Of a stretch of 6,310 bases of DNA, positions 6,251 to 6,310 are shown one piece after another. Location of the stretch: positions 1-6,310 of the forward strand of contig QKDJ01000027.1 of assembly GCA_003252145.1 (NCBI GenBank), read 5' to 3'. A program made the position numbers and the translations under genes. Within the stretch, counting starts at the first letter, position 1, and the number at the start of each line of letters is the position of its first letter. The stretch is from Azovibrio restrictus (GTDB taxonomy: Bacteria > Pseudomonadota > Gammaproteobacteria > Burkholderiales > Rhodocyclaceae). Under the pieces are notes generated by a model. It saw only the letters and a program-made list of their open reading frames with translations, ran no database searches and was not told the DNA's origin.

Positions 6251-6310
6251 AGTGCCTTTACGGTTTAGTCCAACGGCTGAGGTTGAAGGCCGCTTACCCT
6301 CTTGGTGGCG
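6251..6310 (+). other. Unassigned right edge
   Basis: The last 60 bases cannot be assigned. On the plus strand a frame opens at GTG 6252 and runs off the edge, but no ribosome site precedes it. On the minus strand a frame enters from the right edge and ends at TAA (6267-6265), reading ATKRVSGLQPQPLD; it could be the tail of a convergent gene. I cannot choose between these. Confidence 0.3.

Overview
The window looks like ordinary chromosome from a betaproteobacterium. The likeliest group is Rhodocyclales and relatives. This is inferred from moderate-to-high GC with G/C-rich third codon positions, a GatCAB-dependent tRNA amidation operon, PyrE and ExoIII of proteobacterial type, and a yqjD-yqjE-yqjK cluster. 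The exact genus cannot be read from sequence alone. There is no mobile element, tRNA, rRNA or CRISPR array.

Layout, left to right. Bases 1-2019 (+) are the end of the gat operon: the last codons of gatA, an unrecognised cysteine-rich lipoprotein gene starting 1 base after the gatA stop, and complete gatB. Bases 2028-2225 are regulatory: a strong hairpin, a perfect TATAAT box, and a yybP-ykoY (manganese) riboswitch. The end of the riboswitch region can fold into a hairpin that buries a Shine-Dalgarno sequence and a GTG start. It controls a UPF0016/GDT1-family cation exporter (2218-2826, +). Bases 2827-3076 hold a candidate 35-residue protein on the minus strand and a perfect 14-bp hairpin.

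Bases 3077-4340 (-) are pyrE followed by an overlapping exported coiled-coil protein of DUF4124 type. xth (exonuclease III) is divergent from pyrE, with only 39 bases between the start codons. Bases 5254-6250 (+) are a tight three-gene cluster of small inner-membrane proteins (DUF883/YqjD, YqjE, YqjK types). The last 60 bases cannot be assigned.

Most functions are housekeeping: Gln-tRNA(Gln)/Asn-tRNA(Asn) formation, pyrimidine synthesis, base excision repair and manganese homeostasis. The parts most worth a second look are the manganese switch with its competing stems, the lipoprotein inside the gat operon, and the small minus-strand ORF. I see no convincing undescribed multi-gene system.
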